Program-made: the position numbers and the translations under genes | The notes under the pieces: model-generated | The model's input: the letters and a program-made list of their open reading frames with translations, nothing else | Databases searched by the model: none | Told to the model about the DNA's origin: nothing | Source: a virus | IMG/VR virus record: IMGVR_UViG_3300033153_008243 | Location: 1-33,127 of that record | Length of the DNA stretch: 33,127 bases | Direction: 5' to 3' (one strand) | Shown here: positions 13,283 to 21,243 of the stretch, one piece after another | Position numbering within the stretch: position 1 is the first letter of the stretch | Layout: the number at the start of each line of letters is the position of its first letter

Positions 13283-13474
13283 ATGACGTTACGGACAGCC
13301 ATTCATGCGGTCGTTTTTCTCTGTGGCCTCTGCGCGTACTTCGGTCTGACCGGCTGTATCACGATCGAGAAGTTTGTGGTCTACGAAAAACATCCGACGA
13401 CTTCGCAGCGCGTGGATGACGACGACATGAATGCGTTCGTTGACGATGCGCTGAACAAAGCAAGGAGTAGGTGA
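13283..13474 (+). CDS. Small lipoprotein, candidate outer spanin
   Basis: 63 aa, AGGAGAG before ATG 13283. The lipobox LTGC lies at 22-25 with Cys25; the mature peptide is only 39 residues, ending in an acidic stretch and KARSR. Its stop overlaps the holin-like start as TGATG. Size, lipobox and neighbour fit an outer-membrane spanin subunit. No inner spanin is adjacent except perhaps the coiled-coil membrane protein at 13763. Confidence 0.65.
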   Translation: MTLRTAIHAVVFLCGLCAYFGLTGCITIEKFVVYEKHPTTSQRVDDDDMNAFVDDALNKARSR

Positions 13475-13716
13475 TGTTCGATTGGATTCGGCGAACGTGG
13501 CGAACCAAGACGTTCAAAGTCTGCGTCGGCGGCATCTTGATCGCCATCGGCGGGGCGTTCGAAGGTTCGCTCGAATGGTCTGAGGCGATCACGACTTGCG
13601 TGATTCTGGCGGCGCAACTGATGCTGCGCGATGCGTCCGCCAAGGCCAAGCAGGACGTCGTGTCGTTGCGGCTGCTAACGAGAGAACGAAATCGCAACGG
13701 TTTCCGGAAACAATGA
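13474..13716 (+). CDS. Holin-like small membrane protein
   Basis: 80 aa from ATG 13474 (GTG 13471 is an alternative). Basic N-terminus (DWIRRTWRTKTFK), then two hydrophobic segments (VCVGGILIAIGGAF and ITTCVILAAQLML) separated by a short acidic turn (EGSLEWSEA), then a charged C-terminus with RDASAKAKQD. This is the pattern of small phage holins with two membrane spans, which permeabilise the inner membrane at lysis. No endolysin follows, which is odd. Confidence 0.65.
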   Translation: MFDWIRRTWRTKTFKVCVGGILIAIGGAFEGSLEWSEAITTCVILAAQLMLRDASAKAKQDVVSLRLLTRERNRNGFRKQ

Positions 13717-13762
13717 GCGGCGAGGTGCCGATTGCCATGCACCGGGATAAGGGAGATGCGAA

Positions 13763-14158
13763 TTGAATGACGCACAAATTCGCGAGATGGACAACCGCAT
13801 GGCCCGTATCGAGGCCTCGGTCGATCGTATGTCACAGCAAGTCGGCGAGACGCAGAGCGTCGTGAAGGCTAACGCCGCCACGCTCGAAGCGCACTTGGAT
13901 CGCACGCGCACGGAGGTTGAGGTGCTATTCCGCGATCGCAAAGACCACGAACGACGGCTGGGGCAGATCGAGAAGACCTACGTTCAGGAGGACAATTGTC
14001 AGCGTTTGCACGGCGATCACGAAAAGCGACTCAACGAGGCGTGGCGGTGCCTGACCGGCGTGAAGGTGAGGCTGGCCGGCATTCTCGGCGCGGCCGTCGT
14101 GCTGAGCAGCATGATTACCATGGCGGCGAATGCACTGATGCGAGGGCTTGGAAAATGA
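13763..14158 (+). CDS. Coiled-coil protein with C-terminal membrane span, XhlA-like
   Basis: 131 aa from TTG 13763, chosen because GGGAG is eight bases before it. Residues 1-95 form a long coiled coil (RMARIEASVDRMSQQVGETQSVVKA), and residues 103-124 (VRLAGILGAAVVLSSMITMAANAL) are one membrane span. XhlA-type haemolysin partners and Mu-like DUF2730-type proteins both have this layout, and both lie between holin and terminase. Overlaps the next gene as ATGA. Confidence 0.55.
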   Translation: MNDAQIREMDNRMARIEASVDRMSQQVGETQSVVKANAATLEAHLDRTRTEVEVLFRDRKDHERRLGQIEKTYVQEDNCQRLHGDHEKRLNEAWRCLTGVKVRLAGILGAAVVLSSMITMAANALMRGLGK

Positions 14159-14397
14159 GTGTGGATGAACTGGCGGTGAAACACCAGCGGGATCGCGACG
14201 ACGCACTACGCGAGGCGAAGCGCATCGGCGACGCTTTGATCATTCGGCTGTACGAATCGCACGACATGGCGGGTTTGCGCGGCATGGACATCGATGCGAT
14301 GCGCGGTGAGATGAGCCGGCTGGCCGACGCGCGTGCGAAGGCGGTCGAAGCGGATCGAGCATACCACTTGTGCATGAGTCAGGCGATGGGCGAATAG
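14155..14397 (+). CDS. Small helical protein before terminase
   Basis: 80 aa from ATG 14155, ATGA-overlapping with the preceding gene. It is charged and helical (VDELAVKHQRDRDDALREAKRIGDALIIRLYESHD; EMSRLADARAKAVEADRAYHLCMSQ). It has the position of Mu gp26, upstream of the small terminase, but the sequence similarity cannot be judged here. Longer upstream readings are out of phase with coding composition. Confidence 0.6.
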   Translation: MSVDELAVKHQRDRDDALREAKRIGDALIIRLYESHDMAGLRGMDIDAMRGEMSRLADARAKAVEADRAYHLCMSQAMGE

Positions 14398-14973
14398 ATG
14401 GACGTACCGGACTTTTCACAGTTCAGCCATGACTCGATCGCGAAGCTGCCGGCCAGCCTGCGACGTAAGGTCGAGGCGGCGCTGCTGGATCCGCAGTTGA
14501 CCTATGAGGACGTGCGGAGGCGGTTCTTCCTTGACGAGGAGAGCGGGGAACACTTCATCGCGAAGTCGACGTTCGAGACGAACGGCAAGTTGCGGCGAGA
14601 TGCATATGAAGCGTTGCGAGAGAAGGTTGCCCTCGAACACCTGCGTGTTCGCATCGACCTGGCGAAGGAGCTCGAAAAGCAATACGGCAGCCTCGGCGAC
14701 GCGGCATTGCAGATGGCGTGGCGACAGGTGCTCGCCGGCCTCGCCGCCGGCGACTGTGGGCTCGACGAAATGGGCCCGCAAGCCAAGACGATCAGCAATT
14801 TGGCCCGCGCGGCAGCGTCGCACGAAACGGCCAAGGCACAAGAGACTAAGCGGTCTGAGATGGAGGCAGCCATCTTAGTGGCGGAACGGGTGGCAGAAAA
14901 GAATCCGGCCGAGGCGTTTAAGCGGTTGCGCGAGTCGGCTGAACGATTGTACGGAGTCAAGATCACATCATGA
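14398..14973 (+). CDS. Small terminase subunit (DUF3486, Mu gp27-like)
   Basis: 191 aa. It is expected to recognise phage DNA and load it on the large terminase. KLPASLRRKVEAALLDPQLTYEDVRRRF (16-43) is the N-terminal helical segment, followed by a long helical central region (RVRIDLAKELEKQYGSLGDAALQMAWRQVL) and a C-terminal coiled coil, the usual DUF3486 layout and length. It starts directly after the previous stop and overlaps the large terminase start as ATGA. Confidence 0.8.
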   Translation: MDVPDFSQFSHDSIAKLPASLRRKVEAALLDPQLTYEDVRRRFFLDEESGEHFIAKSTFETNGKLRRDAYEALREKVALEHLRVRIDLAKELEKQYGSLGDAALQMAWRQVLAGLAAGDCGLDEMGPQAKTISNLARAAASHETAKAQETKRSEMEAAILVAERVAEKNPAEAFKRLRESAERLYGVKITS

Positions 14974-16325
14974 GCCCAAGTGCTCCAGCCACGGTGAAGC
15001 CTTTGGTTCCGCTGTTCGAATACCAGCGTCGCGACGTAGAGTGCGCGGCTCGCTTCAATTGGAGCTGCTGGTCACGGCAGGTGGGCAAGAGCTTCTCGAA
15101 ATCGTTGCGACGACTGCTTCGCGGTATCGAGCGTCGCCGCACGCAAGTGCTGCTGTCGGGCGGCGCGCGTCAAAGCCGCGAGTTGATGGATAAAGTCCGG
15201 TCGCATTGCCAGATGCTGAAGATTGACTCTGAACTGACGGACAATAAATACTTCGAGGGTACGCGGTTCAAGCAGTTGGAGATTACGGTGCCGAATGGCG
15301 TGCGGATCATCGGTCTGCCCGCCAATCCTGACACTGCCCGTGGCTTCACCGGCGACTTGTTCCTTGATGAGTTCGCCATGCACCAAAGGGACCGTGAGAT
15401 ATGGGCGTCTGCCTTCCCGACGATTCTGCGCGGCGATGGCGAACTGGATGTAGCCTCGACGCCCAAGGGCAAGAACAACAGCTTCTACCGCCTGCGAAGC
15501 AATGACCGATTTCACCATTCGACCGTGACGATCGTCGATGCGATCCGCGACGGGCTGCAGGCCGACATCGACGAACTGCGAGAGGGCATGGGCGACGAGG
15601 AGCTCTTCCGTCAGGAGTTCATGTGCGAGTTCATCGATGAAGCGACCGCGTTCCTGACTTACGAGCTTATCGCCGGCGTCGAGGATCTGAATCTTCCTCT
15701 TCCGCTGGTAGGGACTACCAACGACACAGGTGCCGTGTACGCCGTGATCGATACGCTCGATCAATACGACGAAGTTTATGTAGGTATCGACATCGGCCGG
15801 CGCGGCGATCTGACCGTAATTTGGTTGTTCGCTCGTGTCGGCGACATGCTGGTCACTATTGCGGTGATCGAATTGAAGCGGATGCGATTCCGAGCCCAGT
15901 ACGAGATCTTCGCGGCGATTTTGTCACACAGCAACGTGCGGCGCGTCTCAATCGACGAGACCGGCATCGGCATGCAGATCGCTGAGGCGGCGGTCGAGGA
16001 CTACGGGGCACACCGTGTGGATAACGTGTACTTCACGGTGACCGTAAAGCAGAAGCTTGCCGAGCAGCTTCGCATCCGCGCCGAAGACTGCTCGATGACC
16101 ATCCCCAGTTGCGACACAGTCCGTAACGACTGGCACTCGATTGAGAAGATGACGACGACGGGAGGTAACGTACTTTACCGCGCCGATCGCAATCCGACAG
16201 GTCACGCAGACCGGTTCTGGGCGGCGGCGCTGGCGGTCGATGCGGCACAGACCGGCGCGACCGGTCCGATCGAGTACATCGGGTCTGAAAAGAAACTTGA
16301 GTTTGCACGGCAGGGGGTGTGGTAA
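14970..16325 (+). CDS. Large terminase, ATPase and nuclease (Mu gp28-like)
   Basis: 451 aa. It drives DNA into the prohead and cuts it at the headful. The ATPase half has SRQVGKS (35-41) as Walker A and LFLDEF (130-135) as Walker B. The C-terminal RNase H-like nuclease shows YVGIDIGRRGDLTVIW (Asp274), VSIDETGIG (Asp329) and GHADRFWAAALA (Asp414), giving the three acidic residues expected for metal binding. Full length for this family. Its stop overlaps the portal start as TAATG. Confidence 0.9.
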   Translation: MSPSAPATVKPLVPLFEYQRRDVECAARFNWSCWSRQVGKSFSKSLRRLLRGIERRRTQVLLSGGARQSRELMDKVRSHCQMLKIDSELTDNKYFEGTRFKQLEITVPNGVRIIGLPANPDTARGFTGDLFLDEFAMHQRDREIWASAFPTILRGDGELDVASTPKGKNNSFYRLRSNDRFHHSTVTIVDAIRDGLQADIDELREGMGDEELFRQEFMCEFIDEATAFLTYELIAGVEDLNLPLPLVGTTNDTGAVYAVIDTLDQYDEVYVGIDIGRRGDLTVIWLFARVGDMLVTIAVIELKRMRFRAQYEIFAAILSHSNVRRVSIDETGIGMQIAEAAVEDYGAHRVDNVYFTVTVKQKLAEQLRIRAEDCSMTIPSCDTVRNDWHSIEKMTTTGGNVLYRADRNPTGHADRFWAAALAVDAAQTGATGPIEYIGSEKKLEFARQGVW

Positions 16326-18733
16326 TGATCGACGCTCGGAAAACCCTGCACCGGATCGTCGCCTCGGCCCGTAGGGCCGCGTCCGCGTTCGTGCGGCCCG
16401 AGTCCGGACAGATTATCTGGCCTGAGAAAACAGACCTTGACCGCGACTACGTCACCGCCGGCCTGACGCCGACGAAGCTCGTGTCGGTTCTCAAAGACTT
16501 TGATGATGGCGACCTGGCCAGCGGCTTGAACTTGATCGAAGAGATTGAGGAGAAGGACACGCATATAGGCAGCGTCGCCGCCACGAGACGCATCGCACTG
16601 ACGGGGTTGCCGTGGGAGATCGTTAGCGCCGCCGATGTACGCGACATCGAAGATCGAACGCGGGCCGACAAGGCCGCCGATTACTGTCGTGAAGTGTTGA
16701 CCGACCTCGACTCGTTTGACGCGGTCTTGCCGCATCTGGCGTTGGGCATTGGGCGAAGCATTTCCGTTGCCGAACTGGTCTGGGAGGACAGTCGGCTGGC
16801 CAACATCGTCCCGGTACTCGGCAGTCGCCTGAATTACGACACCGCCGGCGACGCGCCCGAGCTTCGCATCTTGACCAAAGACGAATCGTCGCGCGGCGTG
16901 GCGATGGAGCCGAACAAGTGGATTATCCACACGCCGCACAACGTCAGCGGCTTGCCGACGCGCGGCGGCCTGCTGCGCATGACCGCGGCGTGCTACCTGG
17001 CCAAAGCGCTCAGCTTGAAAAGCTGGATGATCTTCCTTGAAGTATTCGGCATGCCGGTCCGCGTCGCTCGATACGAGCCGACCGCCAGCAAAGATGAAAA
17101 GATCGCACTGCTCAAGATGCTGCAAAGCCTCGGCACCGATGCCGCCGGCGTTTTCTCCAAGGCGGTCGATCTGGAGTTCATCGAAACGAAGTTGCAGGGG
17201 GAGTTGCCGTTCGAACGCGCGGCCAAGTTCTTCAACGCCGAAGCATCGAAGGCCTGGCTCGGCCAAACACTGACCACCGAACAGGGCGACCGCGGTTCGC
17301 AGGCGCTCGGCCGGGTACACAACGAAGTGCGCGAAGATCTTCGCGATGAAGACATCGCCGCCGAGGGGCGAACCATTCGCAACGACCTACTCCGCCCGCT
17401 GGTCGAAGGTGAGTTCGGTACCGACGTGGTCGTGCCGTATTTCCGCCGGCGGGTCGAAGGGGCCAGCGATGTCCGCGAGTTGACCGACGTGGTCGACAAG
17501 ATGGTGAACAACCTCGGCCTGCTGGTCGATCGTCACTGGTTCGCGACCGAGGTCGGGATCAAACTGACGGACGACGAAGACGACGCGCTCAAGCCAACTA
17601 AGCCCGCATCGCCATTCGACGGCCTGTCGTTGAGCGATCGAACGCGACTCGTGCTCAAGGATCGTGACACCGAAACGCCTGAGACGGCTGACACGTTCGA
17701 CGTCGCCGAAGAGTACGCTGACGAGGCGACAAATGAAGCGGACAGTCTGTTCGGCCCGCTGGTCGAACAGGTGCAAGGCTGGTTCGCGAAAGCCACCGAC
17801 GACACACCGGCGGCGTCGCTGCACCCGGTGCTGATCGATCGTATCCCACAGATGGGCGTGGCGAGCATTGGATCGCTGGCGGACGTAACGCGGTCGCTGA
17901 TGCTCGCATCCAACCTGCTCGGCCGCCTGGCCGTCAAGGAAGCATTCGAGCGTCATTCGTCACGACGCGTTCTGGCCGAAGCGGCGCCGATCGAACGACT
18001 GCCGTTCGAAGCGGCGGTCGCGGCGCTCCGGCAACGCGTGGCGATTCCGACGCCGGCGTTCCGGCGGCTCGGCGCCGAAGCCCAGGCCCGCGCGTTCACC
18101 GTTGCGCGTATCGCCAGCATTCGACTCATCAGCGATATCCATGACGCCATCGTCCAGGCGGTTGAAGCCGGCGAGACCGGTCACGAGTTCCGCCGCCGAC
18201 TTCCGCAAGTGCTTCAGAATAACGGCTGGCTCGGGATGCGAAGTTGGCACGCCGACCTGATCTTCCGCCAGCAGAGCGCGATGGCGTACTCGGCCGGCCG
18301 TTACACGCAGATGCGGGAGGTCGGCATCACGCACTGGCGGTATTCGGCGTTGCGCGACAGTCGGACGCGACCGACGCACGCGGCGCTCGACGGCAAGATC
18401 TTCGCGATGGGCGATCGACGCTTTTATCCGCCTTGGGAATTCCAGTGTCGATGCGTGGCCGAGCCGATGTTCGACGACGAACTGCCCGGCGAAACCATTG
18501 ATAGGTCCAACGCTTTGGTTGGACAACGGTTCGGGACCGACGCGAACACCGGCGAGCCGCTCACCTTCCCCTTGCGGGGGCAAGGGTTCCGGTTCGACCC
18601 CACACAGTTTGCCAACATCGAGCCGTTGCGACTTGACTCGGTCGACAATCCGCAGCTACGCGAAGCGTTCCGGTTGCTGCTGAACGCGGAGAACATTGCG
18701 TACATCGACGACGAAGGAGACGCAAGTGAGTGA
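16325..18733 (+). CDS. Portal fused to F-like head morphogenesis protein
   Basis: 802 aa from ATG 16325. Residues about 1-450 are a DUF935 portal (Mu gp29 type): ITGLTPTKLVSVLKD-like start, VSVAELVW, MEPNKWIIHTPHNVSG, LKSWMIFLEVFGMPVRVARY, ending with VPYFRRR. A long acidic linker (about 450-510) joins it to an SPP1 gp7/Mu F-type domain (about 570-780) with the signature WRYSALRDSRTRPTHAALDGK and YPPWEFQCRCVAEP. In Mu these two are separate genes (gp29 and gp30). No stop or frameshift is seen, so the single chain is real. The 3' end overlaps the protease gene by eight bases. Confidence 0.85.
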   Translation: MIDARKTLHRIVASARRAASAFVRPESGQIIWPEKTDLDRDYVTAGLTPTKLVSVLKDFDDGDLASGLNLIEEIEEKDTHIGSVAATRRIALTGLPWEIVSAADVRDIEDRTRADKAADYCREVLTDLDSFDAVLPHLALGIGRSISVAELVWEDSRLANIVPVLGSRLNYDTAGDAPELRILTKDESSRGVAMEPNKWIIHTPHNVSGLPTRGGLLRMTAACYLAKALSLKSWMIFLEVFGMPVRVARYEPTASKDEKIALLKMLQSLGTDAAGVFSKAVDLEFIETKLQGELPFERAAKFFNAEASKAWLGQTLTTEQGDRGSQALGRVHNEVREDLRDEDIAAEGRTIRNDLLRPLVEGEFGTDVVVPYFRRRVEGASDVRELTDVVDKMVNNLGLLVDRHWFATEVGIKLTDDEDDALKPTKPASPFDGLSLSDRTRLVLKDRDTETPETADTFDVAEEYADEATNEADSLFGPLVEQVQGWFAKATDDTPAASLHPVLIDRIPQMGVASIGSLADVTRSLMLASNLLGRLAVKEAFERHSSRRVLAEAAPIERLPFEAAVAALRQRVAIPTPAFRRLGAEAQARAFTVARIASIRLISDIHDAIVQAVEAGETGHEFRRRLPQVLQNNGWLGMRSWHADLIFRQQSAMAYSAGRYTQMREVGITHWRYSALRDSRTRPTHAALDGKIFAMGDRRFYPPWEFQCRCVAEPMFDDELPGETIDRSNALVGQRFGTDANTGEPLTFPLRGQGFRFDPTQFANIEPLRLDSVDNPQLREAFRLLLNAENIAYIDDEGDASE

Positions 18734-19895
18734 CACGAGACGACTTGTACTGCTGTGCGATGCCGATCTGCAGTCGGTCCCCAATCGGTTTCAGCTCGTA
18801 CCGTGGGGACACGTCAGAACGGGCAAAGGTGACCTTATCGTCGATGACGGGGCAGCGGCTAATGTCAGTGCCGCCTTCGAGCGTGGGGGTATCGACCTCG
18901 TCGTCGACCTGGAGCATCAAACTCTCGGTGGCCAATATGCTCGGTCGGATGGTGCGGCACCCGCGCAGGGATGGATTCGAGGTTTGGAGGTGATTCCCGG
19001 TGATGGCATTTACGCCCACGTCGACTGGACGCCTGAAGGCCGAGAACGATTGGCTTCACGGTCCTACCGCTATTTTTCGCCGGTCTTCATCGTGGACAAG
19101 AAAAGCCGCCGATTGAAGTCGATTCAGAGCTGCGCGCTGACCAACATTCCGGCGATGGAAAGCTGCGGCGCGCTTGTGAATAAGGACGACTCCGCTACGT
19201 CTGAGGATCGGGACGTTACCGATTCGGGCGCGAGCGACATCACGGAAAAGGGAGTTTTCGAGATGAACAAGAAACTGCTTGAGCTGCTCGCGCTCAGCGA
19301 AGATGCGAGCGAGGAGCAGGTCCTGGAGGCCGTCACGGCGCTCAAGGACGAAAAGAACAAGGCGACGGGCAAGTTGACGAAGGTCTGCTCGTCGCTAGGG
19401 GTCGACGCGGACGCATCGACCGAGGACATCGGCGCGAAGGTGTTGGCGTTGAAGTCGCCACTCGACAAGGTGGACGTGTCGAAGGTCGCCATCCTGGAGA
19501 CCAAGGTGGAAGAACAGGCGACTGAGCTCAAGGCGCTCAAGGCGAACGCGGCTGAACGCGACGCCGAAGAGCTGGTCGCCCAGGCGCTCGAGGACGGCAA
19601 GCTCGTTAACGCGCAGCGCGACGAAATGCTCTCCCTGGCGACTGATGATCCGGAGCGATTCAAAAAGATCATCGCCAGCGCGCCGGTGGTCCGACAGCCA
19701 GGCAAGACCGATCCGCCACCCGATGACGGTGCGACCGGTGGCGGCGATCGCAAGACGATCATCACCAAAGCAGGTCGTGAGTACGCCGACAACGCGGCGC
19801 TGCACGCCCTGACGAGCCGAAAGGCGTTCGTCAGCGACGCACTGCGAGAGGCCGGCAAGGACGAACTGTCCGACGAGGAAATCAAGGTACTGTAG
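18726..19895 (+). CDS. Head maturation protease with scaffold tail (Mu I-like)
   Basis: 389 aa from GTG 18726, with AAGGAGA five bases before it. The N-terminal protease part (1-170) has the conserved GIDLVVDLEHQT (His64) and the strand ASRSYRYFSPVF, followed by SCALTNIPAM, as in Mu gpI. The C-terminal 210 residues are acidic and helical, ending SDEEIKVL, and act as scaffold. In Mu, protease I processes the head and its tail Z serves as scaffold. The stop is followed by a 100-base gap before the decoration gene. Confidence 0.8.
   Translation: MSDTRRLVLLCDADLQSVPNRFQLVPWGHVRTGKGDLIVDDGAAANVSAAFERGGIDLVVDLEHQTLGGQYARSDGAAPAQGWIRGLEVIPGDGIYAHVDWTPEGRERLASRSYRYFSPVFIVDKKSRRLKSIQSCALTNIPAMESCGALVNKDDSATSEDRDVTDSGASDITEKGVFEMNKKLLELLALSEDASEEQVLEAVTALKDEKNKATGKLTKVCSSLGVDADASTEDIGAKVLALKSPLDKVDVSKVAILETKVEEQATELKALKANAAERDAEELVAQALEDGKLVNAQRDEMLSLATDDPERFKKIIASAPVVRQPGKTDPPPDDGATGGGDRKTIITKAGREYADNAALHALTSRKAFVSDALREAGKDELSDEEIKVL
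19263..19895 (+). CDS. Nested scaffold protein (Mu Z-like) by internal start
   Basis: 210 aa, in the frame of the protease gene. ATG 19263 is preceded by AAGGGAG with eight bases spacing, and the encoded protein begins MNKKLLELLALSEDASEEQVLEAV, a coiled-coil region. Mu gene Z is likewise nested inside gene I and supplies extra scaffold. Codon 180 of the protease gene is this ATG. Internal initiation is inferred from the ribosome site only. Confidence 0.55.
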   Translation: MNKKLLELLALSEDASEEQVLEAVTALKDEKNKATGKLTKVCSSLGVDADASTEDIGAKVLALKSPLDKVDVSKVAILETKVEEQATELKALKANAAERDAEELVAQALEDGKLVNAQRDEMLSLATDDPERFKKIIASAPVVRQPGKTDPPPDDGATGGGDRKTIITKAGREYADNAALHALTSRKAFVSDALREAGKDELSDEEIKVL

Positions 19896-19998
19896 GCGCC
19901 TATCACTAAGGCGGTGTATGACCGGGGGACGCGGAACGGAAGAGGCGATGGACGCCAAGCTGAGAAGCTGAGATCGAAATCAGGAAAGGAAACAAACC

Positions 19999-21150
19999 AT
20001 GGAATTGATCCCGATCGTAATAGGACTGGTGCTGTTTTTGTGCGGGCGACTGTTTACCGCACTGACGGCAAATCGCGAGGTGGGCCGTTACGTCGACCAG
20101 GAGCTCCGGAGCTTCTCGCTCGGCGCCGGCGTGCACATCTATAAAGGCGGGTACGTCGGTGTCGACCCGGCCGGCTACGCCAAAGCATTTGTGCCGGGCG
20201 ATGTGTGCGTCGGCATTGCCTACGAAGAAATCGACAACAGCGGCGGCGCTGCCGGCGACAAGGCAGTGCGGGTTTACGTGCAGGGCGACTTCGAGCTCAC
20301 GGTAACCGGCGCGACCTTGAAGGATGTCGGCAAGGCGGTGTACGCCACCGACGACGCGACGAGCGCGTTTAGCGGCCACCCGGACGCGTTTATCGGGCGA
20401 GTAGTCAATCGCACCGCCACCAACACGGTAGTCGTTCGGCTGAAGTCGCCCGGCGAGAAGCTGACCGCATCAGACACGGGATCGTATGAGATCGTGGATG
20501 ACTTCGTCAGAGGCTTCGAGGACACCGGCACGGCGTCCGCCACGAAGTACAACCCGTCTGGCCTGAAGCATCAGTCGGTGCTCGGCCTGGGCGTGTCGCA
20601 ACTCACCGGCGAGGACGGCGGTGTGAGCCTGTCGTTCGATGCGGTGGCCGAAATCGCCAGTGCGACGATCAGCACAAAGGATGTGTTCCCGGTCGACAAG
20701 GGCATCACGTTCGAAGGCCGATTGCACCTGACCGACATCGGCGACGATGGTGCGCTCGATGTCGACTTCGGCCTGGGAACGCTGCTGACGGCCAACAGCA
20801 TCGCCGACATCGATCACGTGGACATGGAGCAACTGGCGTGCCTCCATATGGACGGCAACAGCGCCAATGTCCTGGCGCAATCGGATGACAACACGACGGA
20901 CGTGGCGCCGGTTGATACGGGGGTCGACAACGTCATCGACGCCGGGTCATACAAAGAATTCAAGGTGATCGTCCGGCCGACCGGCCCGGTCGAGTTCTGG
21001 ATTAATGGCGTGCGCCAGTTGAGTACGACGACGTTCGCCGTGCTGGCGACCGCCGCGCTGTGCGCGTTCGTCAATATCGAGAAGACCAGCAACGACCTGA
21101 CGGCCGTGCTCAAAGCCGACAGGCTGCGCGTCGCCGGCGGGCGGGCGTAG
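19999..21150 (+). CDS. DUF2190-type head decoration protein with LamG-like extension and N-terminal hydrophobic helix
   Basis: 383 aa. ATG 19999 has AGGAAAGGA upstream. Residues 1-25 (LIPIVIGLVLFLCGRLFTAL) form a membrane-length helix. Residues 30-150 match the DUF2190 decoration fold: GRYVDQELRSFSLGAGVHIYKGGYVGV, VCVGIAYEEIDNSGG, VYVQGDFELTV, VYATDDATSAF and FIGRVV. Residues 165-380 are a beta sandwich resembling LamG/concanavalin-like lectin domains (VSLSFDAVAEI, ITFEGRLHLTDIG, VEFWINGVRQL), suggesting display of a carbohydrate- or cell-binding domain on the head. The hydrophobic N-terminus is not usual for virion head proteins. Confidence 0.75.
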   Translation: MELIPIVIGLVLFLCGRLFTALTANREVGRYVDQELRSFSLGAGVHIYKGGYVGVDPAGYAKAFVPGDVCVGIAYEEIDNSGGAAGDKAVRVYVQGDFELTVTGATLKDVGKAVYATDDATSAFSGHPDAFIGRVVNRTATNTVVVRLKSPGEKLTASDTGSYEIVDDFVRGFEDTGTASATKYNPSGLKHQSVLGLGVSQLTGEDGGVSLSFDAVAEIASATISTKDVFPVDKGITFEGRLHLTDIGDDGALDVDFGLGTLLTANSIADIDHVDMEQLACLHMDGNSANVLAQSDDNTTDVAPVDTGVDNVIDAGSYKEFKVIVRPTGPVEFWINGVRQLSTTTFAVLATAALCAFVNIEKTSNDLTAVLKADRLRVAGGRA

Positions 21151-21168
21151 GAGCATTCGCTCCACTTT
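21150..21168 (+). terminator. Short terminator-like hairpin after decoration gene
   Basis: GGAGC, loop ATTC, GCTCC, then ACTTTT. A 5-bp stem with a short T run. It may adjust relative expression of capsid genes, but the stem is short. Confidence 0.3.
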
Positions 21169-21243
21169 TGGAAGGGATAGAGGCAGCGTGACAGGATAAC
21201 AACAGTGCGGGTAGATGACCCGTTATCACAGGAGAAAACAGAT

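Noticed and set aside
16202-17320. Minus-strand frame of 372 codons
   Set aside because: Mirror of the portal gene, which has family signatures on the plus strand.
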